Source: Bacillus sp. IITD106
GTDB taxonomy: Bacteria; Bacillota; Bacilli; Bacillales; Bacillaceae_C
Direction: 5' to 3'
Length of the DNA: 32,104 nucleotides
Assembly (NCBI RefSeq): GCF_019459225.1
Contig: NZ_JAIAZY010000046.1
Location: 1-32,104 of the forward strand
Shown here piece by piece: positions 8,644-15,232 of the stretch. The notes beneath the pieces are model-generated. The model searched no databases, was not told the DNA's origin, and was given only the letters and a program-made list of their open reading frames with translations. The position numbers and the translations under genes were made by a program. The stretch's first letter is position 1. Each line of letters begins with the position of its first letter.

Positions 8644-9180
8644 ATGAAAGCAACTGGTATTGTTCGTCGAATTGATGATTTAGGAAGAGTCGTAATTCCA
8701 AAGGAAATTCGTAGAACCCTTAGAATTCGGGAAGGCGATCCATTAGAAATTTTTGTAGATCGTGACGGGGAAGTAATATTAAAAAAATATTCTCCCATTA
8801 ATGAATTGGGCGATTTTGCTAAAGAATATGGAGAAGCATTGTATGAAAGCCTCGGAAGCTCAATACTCATTTGCGACCGAGACGCTGTTATTGCTGTCAG
8901 TGGCACATCTAAAAAAGAATATTTAAATAAAAGCAATGGAGATATAATCGAAAAAGCGATGGCCGAGCGGTCGTCTCTTCTCGAAAAAAACCCTAGTAAA
9001 ATTGCACTTATTGAAGGGCATGAGGAAGAACTCTCCTCCTATGCAATATCTCCAATCATTGCAAGTGGGGATCCAATTGGAGCGGTTGTAATTTTTTCGA
9101 AAGACCAGACCATCGGAGATATTGAAAAAAAATCTGCGGAAACTGCCGCAAGCTTTCTTGCGAGGCAAATGGAATCTTAA
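8644..9180 (+). CDS. spoVT: Stage V sporulation transcription regulator SpoVT
   Basis: SpoVT is a forespore DNA-binding protein that tunes sigma-G genes, activating some and repressing others. The 178-residue protein equals the B. subtilis length. Residues 1-50 form the swapped-hairpin AbrB DNA-binding fold (MKATGIVRRIDDLGRVVIPK and RIREGDPLEIF), nearly identical to the known protein. Residues about 55-178 form a GAF-like domain with ILICDRDAVIAVSG and GDPIGAVVIFSKDQT. I chose the ATG at 8644, with AGAGAGG ending 9 bases upstream, over the GTG at 8623, because the family begins MKATG. It has its own sigma-G-like promoter and a terminator, so it is monocistronic. Confidence 0.97.
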   Translation: MKATGIVRRIDDLGRVVIPKEIRRTLRIREGDPLEIFVDRDGEVILKKYSPINELGDFAKEYGEALYESLGSSILICDRDAVIAVSGTSKKEYLNKSNGDIIEKAMAERSSLLEKNPSKIALIEGHEEELSSYAISPIIASGDPIGAVVIFSKDQTIGDIEKKSAETAASFLARQMES

Positions 9181-9197
9181 TAAGCTATATATTTACG

Positions 9198-9231
9198 ACC
9201 CGAAGAGATTTATGATCTTCGGGTTATTTTT
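9198..9231 (+). terminator. Intrinsic terminator after spoVT
   Basis: ACCCGAAGA pairs perfectly with TCTTCGGGT at 9216-9224, followed by a T-rich tail. Confidence 0.85.
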
Positions 9232-9287
9232 GTTTAAGAAATGATAAAATTGAACTTTGATGGTCAACGTTCAGATAAGGAATTATC

Positions 9288-9316
9288 GTCCCGCTCCAGC
9301 GCCTTCCGCTTTTCTT
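9288..9316 (+). repeat. Minimal internally deleted intergenic repeat
   Basis: The left-end sequence GTCCCGCTCCAGCGCC is joined directly to the right-end sequence TTCCGCTTTTCTT, as if the middle of an element had been lost. It lies in the spacer upstream of the flippase gene and is read through by an artificial upstream extension of that frame. Confidence 0.6.
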
Positions 9317-9320
9317 ATTA

Positions 9321-9329
9321 TGCTATAAT
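9321..9329 (+). promoter_or_regulatory. Extended -10 element upstream of yabM
   Basis: TGCTATAAT is a perfect extended -10 box. No clear -35 is present; the bases that would hold it belong to the minimal repeat. It implies an RNA start near 9336, before the TTG start at 9370. Confidence 0.4.
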
Positions 9330-9369
9330 ATCTTTTATCAAGATTTTACGCAGAAGGGCGAGGGCGAGT

Positions 9370-10956
9370 TTGCCTAAAGAACAATCGAATCAGTATATGC
9401 ACGGAGCACTCATTCTAACGATGGCGGCCTTTATTGTAAAGCTGTTGAGTGCGATTTATCGGGTGCCTTTTCAAAACATTGTCGGTGATATCGGTTTTTA
9501 CATATATCAGCAAGTTTATCCGATTTACGGAATAGCGGCGGTACTTTCCAGTTCCGGTTTTCCTGTTATTATTTCAAAATTGGCCGCTGAAAGTGAGATC
9601 GGAAAACGAAACCATCTTGCACATGGATTACAAGCCGCATTCCTTACTCTTCTTCTTGTTGGCGTTTCCTTATTTTCAATTTTGTTTTTCGGAGCAAAGT
9701 TTATTGCCTTATCAATGGGAGATGTTGGGCTAACCCCTTTAATTAAAATTTCTGCTTTTATGTTTTTATTTTTACCGTTCTTTTCCGTATGGCGTGGTTA
9801 TTTTCAAAGTATTGGAAAGATGACGCCGACGGCTATTAGCCAAGTGACGGAGCAATTAGCAAGGGTGACAGCCATCCTTCTCTTCGCTTCCTTACTGATG
9901 TCGAAGGGATATTCTTTGTATGACGTTGGAAGCGGGGCTGTGTCGGGCTCCATACTTGGAACAATTTTTGGGCTGCTTATTCTCACCATCTATGTCATGA
10001 GAAATAAAGCTATTCGCATGCTATTTCAAAAAGGACTATCTTTTCGTAAATTTTATAAGACGGCGCAAATCGTTCTTGTTCATGGGACGGCTATCTGTTT
10101 AAGCGGGATGCTGCTCATTCTTTTTCAGTTGATTGATTCATTTAGCTTATATTCCTTGCTCGTCCAATCAGGAATGAGTCCCGATGAGGCGAAAGCGTGG
10201 AAAGGGGTATTTGATAGAGGACAGCCGCTGCTGCAACTAGGAACAGTCGCCGCTTCGTCCTTTTCTTTAGCCCTTGTACCGCTTATAGCAGCGGCTTGGA
10301 TGAAAGATGAAGAGGATGTCATTCACAAGAAAGCGATCAGCGCGATTAAAATTACTACCGTTATTGGCGTTGGTGCTACTGCAGGGCTCGTAAATATTAT
10401 GAAGCCTACCAATGCGATGCTGTTCGCAAATAGCGAAGGAACATTCGTTCTTTCCGTATTAGCAATAGCCATCTTTTTCAGTTCTTTAATCTTAATTTGT
10501 TCGGGTATTTTACAAGGATTGGGTCATGTCTTTGCCCCGGGGAAATATATATTGATCGGTCTTTTCATAAAAGCGGTCTTAAATATTTTATTTATCCCGT
10601 TTTTTGATACGATGGGGGCAGCTATTGCAACAATTACAGGTTTAGCGGTCATCACCGTATTAATGATACAAAAACTAAATAAACGAGTGCCCGTTATAGC
10701 TATTTTGAAAAAAATATTTACAAAGCTTATAGCAGCTGTGCTCGCCATGACGGCTGTTTTACAACTATGGCTATTTCTAATTTCTTTGCTTGGTGATGGC
10801 CGACTTGTTTTTACATTTGCGGCATTAAGTGGTGTGATGGTAGGAGCGGCTATCTATTTGGTTATGATAGTAAAAAGTCATACATTAACTGCTGATGAAT
10901 TAATGTTAATTCCTTTTGGGAAGCGACTCGTAAGGAAAGAGCGGGAAAGGAAGTAA
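9370..10956 (+). CDS. yabM: Polysaccharide/lipid flippase, SpoVB-MurJ-like family
   Basis: This is a multi-pass membrane protein of the MOP/MVF superfamily, whose members (MurJ, SpoVB) flip lipid-linked sugars across the membrane. The substrate of YabM is not established. The 528-residue product (B. subtilis about 532) opens with a hydrophilic stretch and then GALILTMAAFIVKLLSAIYR, RVPFQNIVGD and YQQVYPIYG, conserved in this family; about 14 hydrophobic segments follow. The frame is open back to an ATG at 9241, but those codons run through a repeat remnant and a -10 box and encode nothing family-like. The TTG at 9370, with GAAGGG about 11 bases upstream, restores the family N terminus. Its stop overlaps the start region of yabN. 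Confidence 0.9.
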   Translation: MPKEQSNQYMHGALILTMAAFIVKLLSAIYRVPFQNIVGDIGFYIYQQVYPIYGIAAVLSSSGFPVIISKLAAESEIGKRNHLAHGLQAAFLTLLLVGVSLFSILFFGAKFIALSMGDVGLTPLIKISAFMFLFLPFFSVWRGYFQSIGKMTPTAISQVTEQLARVTAILLFASLLMSKGYSLYDVGSGAVSGSILGTIFGLLILTIYVMRNKAIRMLFQKGLSFRKFYKTAQIVLVHGTAICLSGMLLILFQLIDSFSLYSLLVQSGMSPDEAKAWKGVFDRGQPLLQLGTVAASSFSLALVPLIAAAWMKDEEDVIHKKAISAIKITTVIGVGATAGLVNIMKPTNAMLFANSEGTFVLSVLAIAIFFSSLILICSGILQGLGHVFAPGKYILIGLFIKAVLNILFIPFFDTMGAAIATITGLAVITVLMIQKLNKRVPVIAILKKIFTKLIAAVLAMTAVLQLWLFLISLLGDGRLVFTFAALSGVMVGAAIYLVMIVKSHTLTADELMLIPFGKRLVRKERERK

Positions 10957-10958
10957 TG

Positions 10959-12425
10959 ATGAATAAAGAAATTTTAGTTATCGGGCTCGGATCGGGCGAT
11001 TTAAACCAATTGCCGCTAGGTGTTTATAAATCGTTAAAGCAAGGGGGGCGCCTTATTTTAAGAACAAAAGAGCACCCAGTTGTAGAGGAGCTTTTACGTG
11101 AAGATATTCACTTCGAATCTTTTGACGATGTATATGAAAAACACGATCAGTTTGAAGCGATTTATGAAGAAATTACAGAGACACTATTAAACATGGCGGC
11201 GGCTGAAAATATTAAATATGCTGTCCCGGGACATCCAATGGTAGCGGAGAGGACCGTTCAATTGCTGCTAGAGCGGGGATCGTCACGTGGAGTCAAGGTA
11301 AAAATAGGCGGTGGTCAAAGCTTTTTGGACAGTTTATTTGCAGCGGTAAAAGTAGACCCTGTTGAAGGATTCCAATTACTGGATGGGACGATTCTTCGAA
11401 AAGAGCAAATTAGGATCGATCAACATGTAATTATTGCTCAAGTATATGATGCTTTTGTAGCTTCGGATGTTAAATTAACATTAATGGAAAAATATCCGGA
11501 TGATTATGAGGTCGTGATTGTAACTGCGGCAGGAAGCACGTTGGAACAAATCAAAAAAATCCCGTTGTATGAATTAGACCGGCAAATAAAATTGGATAAT
11601 TTGACAAGCGTATACGTGCCGCCTATTTCCACAAGGGAGCTCAGCTTTAAAGAATTTTCCACTTTAAGGGAGATTATCGCGGAACTTAGAGGCCCTGATG
11701 GCTGTCCGTGGGATAAAGAACAAACCCACGAATCCTTGAAAAAGTATTTAATTGAAGAAGCTTATGAACTGCTTGATGCGATTGACCGTGACGATATCGA
11801 TAATATGATAGAAGAATTAGGCGATGTCTTGCTGCAAATTATGCTTCATGCTCAAATTGGCGAAGATGAGGGAATGTTTTCGATTGAGGATGTCATCGAA
11901 GCCCTTAGTGAAAAGATGGTACGTCGCCACCCACATGTTTTTGGAGATGTTCAAGCAGAAAACTCCGAACAAGTGGTGGCAAATTGGGCAGAGATCAAGG
12001 CGAAGGAAAAAAGTCCAGAAGCAAGGGGAAAATCGCTTCTAGACGAAACAGGTAAAGGGTTGCCTGCACTGTTAAAGTCCTTTGATTACCAGAAACTTGC
12101 AGCAAAAGTCGGTTTTGATTGGGGTGCTCCAGAAGGGGCATGGGAAAAAGTAAAAGAAGAAATGCAGGAATTCGAGAATGAATTGACGAATGGAAATAAG
12201 CAGGAACAACTTTTTGAGCTAGGTGATTTACTATTTGCAATGGTGAATGTAGCAAGATTGTTAGATATTCATCCCGAAGAAGCGCTGCAGACTTCGAATG
12301 AAAAGTTTTTCCGCCGCTTTTCTTTTATAGAATCAAAAGTGAGTGAGAGCGGGAAACGATTTGAGGAATATACTTTGGAAGAGCTAGATCAGTTTTGGAA
12401 CGATGCAAAAAAAGCAGGTTTATAA
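10959..12425 (+). CDS. yabN: Tetrapyrrole methylase / MazG nucleotide pyrophosphohydrolase fusion YabN
   Basis: The protein fuses an N-terminal tetrapyrrole (corrin/porphyrin) methylase-like domain (about 1-220, with IGLGSGDLNQLPLG, VPGHPMVAERT and GGGQSFLDS) to a MazG domain (about 235-488). The MazG metal-binding motif EEAYELLDAIDRDDIDNM followed by EELGDVLLQ is intact, and LRGPDGCPWDKEQTHESL is diagnostic. MazG enzymes hydrolyse nucleoside triphosphates, including aberrant ones, to monophosphates; the target of the methylase half is unknown. Length is 488 residues (B. subtilis 489). Start codons ATG 10956 and ATG 10959 are adjacent; I prefer 10959 because AAGGAAG then has better spacing. 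It is translationally coupled to yabM, and rqcP follows 16 bases later. Confidence 0.95.
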   Translation: MNKEILVIGLGSGDLNQLPLGVYKSLKQGGRLILRTKEHPVVEELLREDIHFESFDDVYEKHDQFEAIYEEITETLLNMAAAENIKYAVPGHPMVAERTVQLLLERGSSRGVKVKIGGGQSFLDSLFAAVKVDPVEGFQLLDGTILRKEQIRIDQHVIIAQVYDAFVASDVKLTLMEKYPDDYEVVIVTAAGSTLEQIKKIPLYELDRQIKLDNLTSVYVPPISTRELSFKEFSTLREIIAELRGPDGCPWDKEQTHESLKKYLIEEAYELLDAIDRDDIDNMIEELGDVLLQIMLHAQIGEDEGMFSIEDVIEALSEKMVRRHPHVFGDVQAENSEQVVANWAEIKAKEKSPEARGKSLLDETGKGLPALLKSFDYQKLAAKVGFDWGAPEGAWEKVKEEMQEFENELTNGNKQEQLFELGDLLFAMVNVARLLDIHPEEALQTSNEKFFRRFSFIESKVSESGKRFEEYTLEELDQFWNDAKKAGL

Positions 12426-12441
12426 TAGGGGGTAAATATAG

Positions 12442-12720
12442 ATGGCAGCGATGCGTTTAGACAAGTTTTTAAAAGTATCACGATTGATAAAAAGGCGCAC
12501 TCTCGCAAAAGAAGTAGCGGATAAAGGTAGAATTGCAATAAATGGACAAATTGCAAAAGCTAGCTCCAATGTGAAAGTAGGGGACGAGCTAGAGATCCGT
12601 TTCGGGCAAAAAACGGTGACCGTCAAAATTGACGCCCTTCAAGAATCATCTAGAAAAGAAGAAGCAGCTAATATGTATACGGTGTTGAAAGAGGAAAAAG
12701 CTGCTAAGGAAGAGCTTTAG
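12442..12720 (+). CDS. rqcP: Ribosome quality-control factor RqcP (S4-domain protein)
   Basis: RqcP (YabO) is a heat-shock-15-like S4 RNA-binding protein. With RqcH it adds alanine tails to nascent chains on dissociated 50S subunits by holding the P-site tRNA. The 92-residue protein has an S4 domain over residues 4-65 ([21 protein letters not shown], then [15 protein letters not shown] and [10 protein letters not shown]) and a conserved helical tail with [14 protein letters not shown]. The ATG at 12442 has AGGGGG 9 bases upstream; an ATG at 12451 would give the shorter N terminus of B. subtilis YabO. It closes the yabM-yabN-rqcP cluster, and a repeat element with terminator-like hairpin follows. 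Confidence 0.93.
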   Translation: MAAMRLDKFLKVSRLIKRRTLAKEVADKGRIAINGQIAKASSNVKVGDELEIRFGQKTVTVKIDALQESSRKEEAANMYTVLKEEKAAKEEL

Positions 12721-12744
12721 AATAGTTTAGCCTTCCTTCATTTA

Positions 12745-12765
12745 TCAGGCGGCTTCCGCTTTTCC
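12745..12765 (+). repeat. Right-end remnant of an intergenic repeat
   Basis: TCAGGCGGCTTCCGCTTTTC is the right terminus of the repeat family without its body. It abuts the complete element at 12770, the same end-to-start arrangement seen at 235/242. Confidence 0.6.
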
Positions 12766-12769
12766 TGTT

Positions 12770-12890
12770 GTCCAGCTGCAGCGCCTAGCCCCTCGAGGTC
12801 AAATAACCTGGGGCATAAAAGGCAAAAAGCGCCTTTTTTGCCCCAGAACATTTGCTTGTCGGGGCTGAGCAAGGCGCTTCCGCTTTTCCT
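12770..12890 (+). repeat. Complete short-type intergenic repeat with folded core
   Basis: About 120 bp folding into nested stems: AGCGCCT 12780-12786 with AGGCGCT 12872-12878; AGCCCC 12787-12792 with GGGGCT 12861-12866; a small hairpin AGGT-CAAATA-ACCT at 12796-12809; GGGGCA 12810-12815 with TGCCCC 12839-12844; and an apical AAAAGGC 12817-12823 with GCCTTTT 12831-12837. The apical hairpin plus T-run looks like an intrinsic terminator for the rqcP transcript. The block CAGAACATTTGCTTGTC is constant between copies and unpaired. Confidence 0.75.
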
Positions 12891-12961
12891 ATAGCTTGTT
12901 CTATTATCTCATTTTCTCTCATATGTATTAAACAAAATTAGTACGAAAATGAGGGATGAAA

Positions 12962-13264
12962 ATGAACCAATATTACGAATCTATGCCTTCAAAGGGAACG
13001 GTGCCTGATCACGATGTTGTGATGAGAGGGAGAAAAATCCTTGACATAACAGGGGTAAAACAAGTAGAAAGCTTTGATAATGAAGAATTTTTATTAGAAA
13101 CGTCAATGGGCTTTTTGGCGATACGTGGCCAAAATCTTCAAATGAAGAATCTAGATGTAGATAAGGGGATTGTCTCGATAAAAGGTAAGATATATGATCT
13201 AGTCTATCTTGATGATCATCACGGCGAGAAGGCAAAAGGATTCTTTGGGAAGTTATTTCGATGA
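12962..13264 (+). CDS. yabP: Sporulation protein YabP
   Basis: YabP is a small sporulation protein of the YabP/YqfC family. In B. subtilis yabP and yabQ are expressed under mother-cell sigma-E, and yabQ is needed for spore cortex formation; the biochemical role of YabP is unknown. The 100-residue product contains the family core GRKILDITGVKQVESFDNEEF, FLAIRGQNLQMKNLDVDKG and IKGKIYDLVYLDD, and ends with the helix KAKGFFGKLFR. I chose the ATG at 12962 because GAGGG at 12951-12955 is 6 bases away; it directly touches the other ATG at 12956. The stop overlaps yabQ by four bases (ATGA). I could not find a convincing sigma-E promoter upstream. Confidence 0.92.
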   Translation: MNQYYESMPSKGTVPDHDVVMRGRKILDITGVKQVESFDNEEFLLETSMGFLAIRGQNLQMKNLDVDKGIVSIKGKIYDLVYLDDHHGEKAKGFFGKLFR

Positions 13265-13899
13265 GTTTATCTACTCAGTTTTATACAATGCTTTCCATGA
13301 TCGCCATGGGAAGCTTTTTTGGCGCATCCCTCGATACGTATCAGCGGTTTTTAAATCGAAAGAATCGAAAAAAACTGATTCTCTTTATAAACGATATTTT
13401 ATTTTGGATTTTCCATGGGCTCATCGCTTTTTATATTTTGTATCTTGTTAATTATGGAGAACTCCGTTTTTACCTTATATTAGCGCTTCTTTGCGGCTTT
13501 GCTGCTTACCAAGCATTATTAAAACAATTTTACTTAAAAGTCCTTGAAGCAGTCATTACTTTCACGAAAGCTACCATTCATTTTATTTATAAGATATTTA
13601 TTACACTCGTCTATAGTCCGATCAAATGGCTTGTTTTATTGCTATTAGGAGTTCTATTGTTTATAGGGAAGATCCTTTTGTCACTTGTAAAAATTGTAGG
13701 AAAAGTGTTATTATGGGTTTTAAAGGTTGTCCTGTATCCATTTAAATTAATTGGTCAAGGACTTCTTTACCTTGTTCCAAAACAAGTGAAAGAAGCTTTT
13801 AGAAAATCATATGACGTAATAGCAGGATATTTTCAATTTATCAAGAATGTAATGATGAGAGTGGTTCATTTTATAATAAAAATGTTTCGCAATAAATAA
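13261..13899 (+). CDS. yabQ: Spore cortex biosynthesis membrane protein YabQ
   Basis: YabQ is a mother-cell membrane protein required for spore cortex formation; it localises to the outer forespore membrane in B. subtilis. The 212-residue product has an N-terminal segment LSTQFYTMLSMIAMGSFFGAS, three further hydrophobic stretches up to about residue 90, and a long hydrophobic, lysine-punctuated region to about 175. It ends with a basic tail (FIIKMFRNK). The start ATG overlaps the yabP stop by four bases, indicating translational coupling. No catalytic motif is visible. Confidence 0.92.
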   Translation: MSLSTQFYTMLSMIAMGSFFGASLDTYQRFLNRKNRKKLILFINDILFWIFHGLIAFYILYLVNYGELRFYLILALLCGFAAYQALLKQFYLKVLEAVITFTKATIHFIYKIFITLVYSPIKWLVLLLLGVLLFIGKILLSLVKIVGKVLLWVLKVVLYPFKLIGQGLLYLVPKQVKEAFRKSYDVIAGYFQFIKNVMMRVVHFIIKMFRNK

Positions 13900-13915
13900 A
13901 TAAGGAGGCCATAGG

Positions 13916-14320
13916 ATGGGAGCAAAAAAAATTAACCCGATTACTTCACTTGAAACAAACTATATGAAGCAGCAAGAAGTCATCATGAGAAGAACAGCCA
14001 AAAGAAAAAAACTTCTCATTCGAAGACTGTCTATATTCCTCATCCTAACCGTGGCATTATCCTATTTAGTTATTTCCACTTTTATGTATCGATCAGGTGT
14101 CCTGGAAGCAAAGAAAAAGGAAGAAGCGAAGTTGGAAAAAACCCTCGCTGAATTACAGAAAGAACAAACAAAGCTGGAAGATGAAATTGTGAAGTTAAAC
14201 GATGATGACTACTTAGCAAAGCTGGCGAGAAGTGAATATTTCCTTTCCGAGGAAGGTGAAATCATTTTTAATATTCCAGAACCAAAAAAGAAAAAGAAAG
14301 AAGATAAGGTGTCTTATTGA
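13916..14320 (+). CDS. divIC: Cell division protein DivIC
   Basis: DivIC is a bitopic septum protein that forms a complex with FtsL and DivIB in the divisome and is also needed for the sporulation septum. The 134-residue protein shows the expected order: a basic cytoplasmic N terminus (1-34, with RRTAKRKK), one transmembrane helix (about 35-58), and an external coiled coil (about 64-95, rich in K/E heptads such as EEAKLEKTLAELQKEQ). A short conserved DDYLAKLARSEYFLSEEGEIIF region follows, typical of the FtsB/DivIC family. AAGGAGG lies upstream of the ATG. The yabR promoter -35 box overlaps its stop codon. Confidence 0.95.
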   Translation: MGAKKINPITSLETNYMKQQEVIMRRTAKRKKLLIRRLSIFLILTVALSYLVISTFMYRSGVLEAKKKEEAKLEKTLAELQKEQTKLEDEIVKLNDDDYLAKLARSEYFLSEEGEIIFNIPEPKKKKKEDKVSY

Positions 14321-14346
14321 CACTTTTTTTATAAGTTCTATATAAT
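14317..14346 (+). promoter_or_regulatory. Consensus sigma-A promoter of yabR
   Basis: TTGACA at 14317-14322 and TATAAT at 14341-14346 are both perfect hexamers separated by 18 bp. The -35 box overlaps the divIC stop codon, so yabR should have a strong independent transcript. Confidence 0.75.
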
Positions 14347-14393
14347 GTAGAATAAGGCTCATTTTTTATACTTTAAGGAGGATAATTTTTTTT

Positions 14394-14810
14394 ATGTCGA
14401 TCGAAGTAGGCAGCAAGTTACAAGGTAAGGTAACAGGCATCACTCATTTTGGGGCGTTCGTTGAATTACCCGAAGGCACAACAGGTCTTGTTCACATTAG
14501 TGAAGTAGCCGACAATTATGTGAAAGACATTAATGAACATTTAAAAGTTGGCGATGAAGTCCTAGTAAAGGTCTTAAATGTTGAGAAAGACGGAAAAATT
14601 GGCTTGTCAATTCGTAAAGCAAAAGATCAGCCACCTGCTCAATCTCATTCAAATCCACGTCCACGCACCCATAGAGTAAATGATGTTCGTACAAAAGAAA
14701 GCTTTGAGCAAAAAATGAACAAGTTTTTGAAAGATAGTGAAGACCGCTTATCTTCATTGAAGCGTCATACGGAATCAAAACGTGGTGGACGAGGAGCGAG
14801 AAGAGGTTAA
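14394..14810 (+). CDS. yabR: S1-domain RNA-binding protein YabR
   Basis: YabR carries one S1 RNA-binding domain (residues about 4-75: VGSKLQGKVTGITHFGAFVEL, GLVHISEVAD, LKVGDEVLVKVLNVEKDGKIGLSI), like polynucleotide phosphorylase and general stress protein 13. A basic disordered tail (about 80-138) ends in RGGRGARRG. Such proteins associate with ribosomes or mRNA, but the specific role of YabR is not established. Length is 138 residues (B. subtilis about 128). AAGGAGG lies upstream with a rather long gap of 12 bases to the ATG. The gene stands alone between a consensus promoter and a strong terminator. Confidence 0.93.
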   Translation: MSIEVGSKLQGKVTGITHFGAFVELPEGTTGLVHISEVADNYVKDINEHLKVGDEVLVKVLNVEKDGKIGLSIRKAKDQPPAQSHSNPRPRTHRVNDVRTKESFEQKMNKFLKDSEDRLSSLKRHTESKRGGRGARRG

Positions 14811-14838
14811 CTTGCTGTCTGTTTTATAAAATAAATGG

Positions 14839-14884
14839 AACTGCCCAAAGCTAAGAACAATATCTTGGTCTGGGCAGTTTTTTC
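14839..14884 (+). terminator. Intrinsic terminator after yabR
   Basis: AACTGCCCA pairs with TGGGCAGTT, and an inner CTAAGA/TCTTGG stem extends the hairpin; TTTTT follows. Confidence 0.85.
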
Positions 14885-14928
14885 GTACTGGAAATTCATG
14901 GTTGCTCGCACTTCTTGTAAAAATATGA

Positions 14929-14957
14929 TTGACAACTTTTTGAGAGGTCTGTATTAT
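14929..14957 (+). promoter_or_regulatory. tRNA-Met promoter (sigma-A)
   Basis: TTGACA at 14929-14934, exactly 17 bp, then TATTAT at 14952-14957, about 28 bases before the tRNA. Confidence 0.75.
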
Positions 14958-14985
14958 AGACATTGTGCCTTTTAAAAGGTTCCAT

Positions 14986-15059
14986 GGCGGCGTAGCTCAG
15001 CTGGCTAGAGCGTACGGTTCATACCCGTGAGGTCGTGGGTTCGATCCCCTCCGCCGCTA
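14986..15059 (+). tRNA. tRNA-Met(CAU), elongator
   Basis: A full cloverleaf can be drawn: acceptor GGCGGCG/CGCCGCT with a G-T at 1:72, D arm GCTC/GAGC, anticodon stem TACGG/CCGTG around loop TTCATAC (anticodon CAU), variable loop AGGTC and T loop TTCGATC. The sequence is nearly the B. subtilis elongator tRNA-Met found at the same place beside spoIIE. It is not the initiator (no C1:A72 mismatch) nor the tRNA-Ile2 type. Two oddities: the 3' CCA is not encoded (A73 is followed by TCCC), and the T stem has a T:T mismatch (15036 with 15050). The tRNA-Glu that follows in B. subtilis is missing. Confidence 0.95.
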
Positions 15060-15073
15060 TCCCGCTATATAAT

Positions 15074-15119
15074 AAAGCATAAGACATTCTTCCCATGAAG
15101 AATAGTCTTATGCTTTTTA
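15074..15119 (+). terminator. Intrinsic terminator after tRNA-Met
   Basis: AAAGCATAAGAC pairs with GTCTTATGCTTT, with an inner ATTCTTC/GAAGAAT stem, then a T-run. Confidence 0.85.
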
Positions 15120-15130
15120 ATTTGCCCAAA

Positions 15131-15198
15131 TTAGTCGAACTCTTTTTTTATTCATCTCCATCAAAATGACAAAATACTAAAACAAGCCCATTTATAAT
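15131..15198 (+). promoter_or_regulatory. spoIIE promoter, Spo0A-activated type
   Basis: ATGACA at 15166-15171 and TATAAT at 15193-15198 are separated by 21 bp, the atypical spacing known for the Spo0A-P-dependent sigma-A promoter of B. subtilis spoIIE. TTAGTCGAA at 15131-15139 matches the 0A box TTTGTCRAA at eight of nine positions. A weaker inverted box overlaps the -35 (minus-strand TTTGTCATT). The RNA start would be near 15205. Confidence 0.7.
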
Positions 15199-15232
15199 GA
15201 AAGCTATTAAAAAAGTGGGGAGTGTATTTAAA

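Noticed and set aside
9241-9369. 571-residue version of the flippase
   Set aside because: The additional 43 residues come from a repeat remnant and promoter-like DNA and do not fit the family N terminus.
12920-12928. Sigma-E -10 (CATATGTA) for yabP
   Set aside because: It lacks the final consensus T and has no matching -35 at the right distance.
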